The notes beneath the pieces are model-generated. The model did no database searches. It worked only from the letters and a program-made list of their open reading frames with translations, and had not been told where the DNA came from. This document shows positions 61,601 to 64,000 of a stretch of DNA of 64,000 nucleotides, piece after piece. A program made the position numbers and the translations under genes. The DNA is from CAVQJU01 sp963712905 (GTDB lineage: Bacteria > Acidobacteriota > Vicinamibacteria > Vicinamibacterales > CAVVIG01), in the NCBI GenBank assembly GCA_963712905.1, contig CAVQJU010000009.1:186001-250000 (forward strand), given 5' to 3'. Numbering within the stretch: the first letter of the stretch is position 1; each line of letters opens with the position of its first letter.

Positions 61601-63936
61601 TGGATGTCGGCGCCAATGTTCCCGATGTGCTTCCGGCGGATCGGCAAACCGAGGGCCTCTATTCAGGCGACTTCACGGACGTCGTGGCGGCGGCCGGCGA
61701 TCGCCTGCTCGGGTTGAACAACAACTACGGAGGGGGCACGACGCTCGACGTCCTCGATCCCAATCTCTCGCTGATCGCTTCCGTGGCCGTCGACAACGGG
61801 CCGTCGGCAGGCGGCGGCACGCAGGCCCACCAGGTGGCGTACGCCAGCGACATCCTTGTCGACAGGAACAACGACGGTCAGTACGACGACGACGAGGTGT
61901 TCGCCTTCGCGTACGTCGGCGGGCGCGCGGGCATCACGATTGTCGACGTCACCGACACAGATAACCCAGCCCCGGTCACCTCGTTCCCAGTCGGCCTCCT
62001 GGTTCGGCAGGTCGCCGTATCCCGAGACGGCCGCCGCCTGTACGTGGGCGCCTCGACGGGGCCGGGTCAGGACGCGTTCTACGTCGTCGACGTGTCGAAT
62101 CCGTTCGCCGCCGTCGCGAACCGTATCGTCTACAAGCGCCCTTACGCCGAGGTCGATCGCATCCAGGTCGATCCAGAGCGTCCGTACGTCTACGTGGCAT
62201 GGAACGGTGGGATCGATGTGATTACGACCGAGGCGCCGAATCTGACTGGGACCATCAAATACACGCGATACCCGATTGACATCGTCACGGATCCGACCCA
62301 GCCGGGGGCTTACGAGGCGTTTCTCAACTACGACCGAAAGGGCGACCATCCTGTTCGCGGCGCCGTCGTTGAGTTACGCGATGCATCGAATCGCGTCGTT
62401 GCGCGCGGGCACACCGATGACAAGGGTTACTACGCGTTGCATGGGCCGTCTAATGCGAGTCTCACACTGCGCGTGAAGGCCGAACTCGGTTCTGCCAGCA
62501 ACCCTCGCGCGAGAGTCGTCAGTGGGGGCGGAATCGGACCGTGTCCGCAGCCGGAGCCTGACTGCCTGACGCGCTTTGTGGATTTCTTCGTTCGAACCGG
62601 CAACGTGCGGGTGACGAAGGACTTCGTGGCGACCTCTGCCTGGGATGGCGGATATACCAGCCGGGATGCTGCGCCGTTCGCCATCCTCGATATGGCTTAT
62701 GCGGCGGAGACCTTCGTCAAGGCTGCTGATTCGACCGTGACGCTCCCGCCCCTGACGTTCGATTGGGGGCCGGACCCCGTCAACCTGGACAAAGGGGCGT
62801 ACTTCGAACCCGCGACGAGCACCATCCATCTCAGCGGTTGGGAAGACTACGACACCGACGAATTCGACGCGACGGTCGTTCTCCACGAGTACGGTCACTA
62901 TCTGATGCACAACATCGGCCGTATCGATTCGCTCGGCGAGCGGCATGCCGCGGACGATGCTCTCGATCCGCCCTCCGCATTCGATGAAGGGTTTGCGGAC
63001 GCGTTCGCCGGCCTCGTGGTTGCTGCGAATCCGAAGCTGGTGGATTTACGGAAATGTACCGGGACCAATTGCCAGCCGGATGGTCACACGTACTACGCCG
63101 ACACCACAGGAGTTCAACACCCCACCAATACGCGAGGAATCTTCGCTGCGCTCGATATAAACGCCCTCCACACCGGACCGGATTCGGAGTGGTCAGTGGC
63201 AACGCTCATCTTCAACTTCGCCAACAACGGACATTTTGCAACGACGGACACGGCGATCCGCCTGATGGCGCGTTCGCCGTCGTTCATGACGATTTTTTCA
63301 TACATGAAGTTCTTGAAGGCTGCCGATTCACGCCCCGCCAGTCTTTTGGCGCAAGTCGCCGCGATTCAAGGCGTCGCCGATGGCGATGAATGGGGTAAGA
63401 CCGGCGCGCCGCTGCACACGAAGATCACCTTGTCGGCAAGCGGGGGCAGCGGGTCGGCCAAAGGCGAGACGTCGGACGTTCATGGAGCAATTCAGTATCC
63501 CAGCGACTGCTCGGTCCTGGGCCCGACGCCGGCACCGCCGCCTGACCTTGCGACAGATCTGACGCGGTGCCAATCGCTGCCGGAGGGCGACCAGTTCGTG
63601 TTCAAGGCCGCAGGTAACAAACTCGATAACTGGCAGTTCTTCCGCTTCGCCCTGCCCGCAGACAATGCGTGCTATCGCCTGTACGTCGAACCATATGGCG
63701 CCCCCGGTGGCCCCAGATTCCCTGTGTCCGGAACGGTTCTTCTGCGCCAGACGGGAGGCAATCTGGAATATCAGGCCGTCGACAGGGGTTGGAGCCTCTT
63801 CTCCCTTGGCGATGGCGATGAACACGCCATCGCCGTTGGAAGCCTCAAAGCTTCTCCCGGCGCTGCATCGGGGGCGGTTCAGTTTTCAATTTTCGTGATC
63901 AAGGACGCGACGCCGGCGCAGTGTAGTGCGCCGTAG
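52644..63936 (+). CDS. Giant multidomain surface protein with zinc-metallopeptidase motif (one frame break)
   Basis: About 3,760 residues once one break is repaired. At about 55363 an extra A in repeat 8, judged against the other seven, shifts the frame. Signal peptide MPRRHLLVTIAFTIAASLSGHAQ; an IPT-like part to about 240; eight 90-residue Ig/cadherin-like repeats; one PKD domain (VLVDGTASNDPDGDTLTYSWDFGDGSA); three related Ig-like domains (DNVGVASV repeats); a carboxypeptidase-regulatory-like domain (VVTGKVVDDGSGLPLAGASVAL); a Big_5-type domain (VTSVTPSNGAVNIALADPI); a beta-propeller-like stretch; and near the end a zincin site HEYGH (about 3414-3418) with E in DEGFAD 34 residues after the first His. 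The last 150 residues resemble a bacterial pre-peptidase C-terminal beta domain. Probably secreted or surface-displayed. Confidence 0.85.
53358..55518 (+). repeat. Eight 270-bp tandem coding repeats
   Basis: Units start at 53358, 53628, 53898, 54168, 54438, 54708, 54978 and 55248. Unit 1 is the most divergent; units 2-8 are nearly identical. Two alternating variants at the start of the unit (GVGTAGSAYAYQVV and GxGAEASPYAYQIV) point to amplification by recombination. Each encodes one domain with ATDPDGDALSYQLTQAPSGM and GLIAWTPTAAQTGPQ. Confidence 0.92.
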
Positions 63937-64000
63937 CCGTTTACGAGTTGCCGTACACGTTGAGCAAGGGGATGTTCCGAGATAGAGCAGAAGGCGACGC

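Noticed and set aside
1..64000. tRNA, rRNA, riboswitch or integrated phage
   Set aside because: No cloverleaf, ribosomal RNA signature, known riboswitch core, integrase or phage structural gene was recognised by reading; covariance-model searches could not be run.

Overview
The window is GC-rich bacterial DNA with dense, mostly exported gene products and no rRNA, tRNA or phage genes that I could recognise. The best fit is an acidobacterium, probably of the Vicinamibacteria type. This is inferred from three things: paired DUF1592-type haem proteins and DUF1552 (HXXSHH) proteins, VWFA proteins resembling the acidobacterial VWFA family, and reaction-centre-like dihaem cytochromes. No phylogenetic marker in the window proves it.

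Layout. 1-557: end of a TPR protein. 596-24575: a paralogue-rich exported locus. A module of a c-type haem PSD/DUF1592 protein, a Tat-exported DUF1552 protein and a Sec-exported ankyrin protein occurs three times (596-5959, 8895-14108, 15016-20258). It is interleaved with exported SnoaL-like proteins of one, two or three domains (7313-8898, 20335-24575), a metallo-beta-lactamase-fold hydrolase and a dihaem cytochrome. The spacers hold REP-like double hairpins and short tandem repeats that often contain the flanking stop codons. 24632-26230: phosphoglucomutase. 26313-31518: a tandemly duplicated sortase, VWFA and LPXTA-substrate module behind a KGG stress gene. 31611-39892: housekeeping and accessory genes, including a TonB-like protein, nucleotidyltransferase, phosphoesterase, epimerase, diguanylate cyclase, deacetylase and ferritin-like protein, plus a decayed NtrC-type regulator and a broken FAD oxidoreductase. 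39452-41396: an NsrR-like repressor divergent from a multicopper oxidase, with a matching operator on the oxidase start codon. 41409-49821: an amidohydrolase and an envelope-stress cluster (glycine-zipper, BON, YtxH-like and DksA-like proteins, and a DUF3309/PBP1A fusion) sharing a 16-bp palindromic motif. 49911-52387: an esterase and a tannase-family hydrolase. 52644-63936: one giant surface protein of about 3,760 residues with eight near-identical 90-residue repeats and a C-terminal zinc-protease motif.

How the genes may work together. All three products of the repeated module carry export signals, so I infer a periplasmic or surface redox/hydrolytic complex with an ankyrin scaffold. The sortase module encodes enzyme, candidate substrate and adhesin-like partner in one operon. 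The 43-50 kb cluster looks like a co-regulated envelope stress response.

A quality caution. Many reading-frame breaks occur. They are dense at 1.3-5.2 kb and scattered at about 24.55, 28.24, 37.9, 42.04 and 55.37 kb. Nearly all those I could align to a paralogue or conserved family are single-base insertions. This looks more like residual insertion errors in the assembly than biological decay, so breaks are flagged gene by gene.
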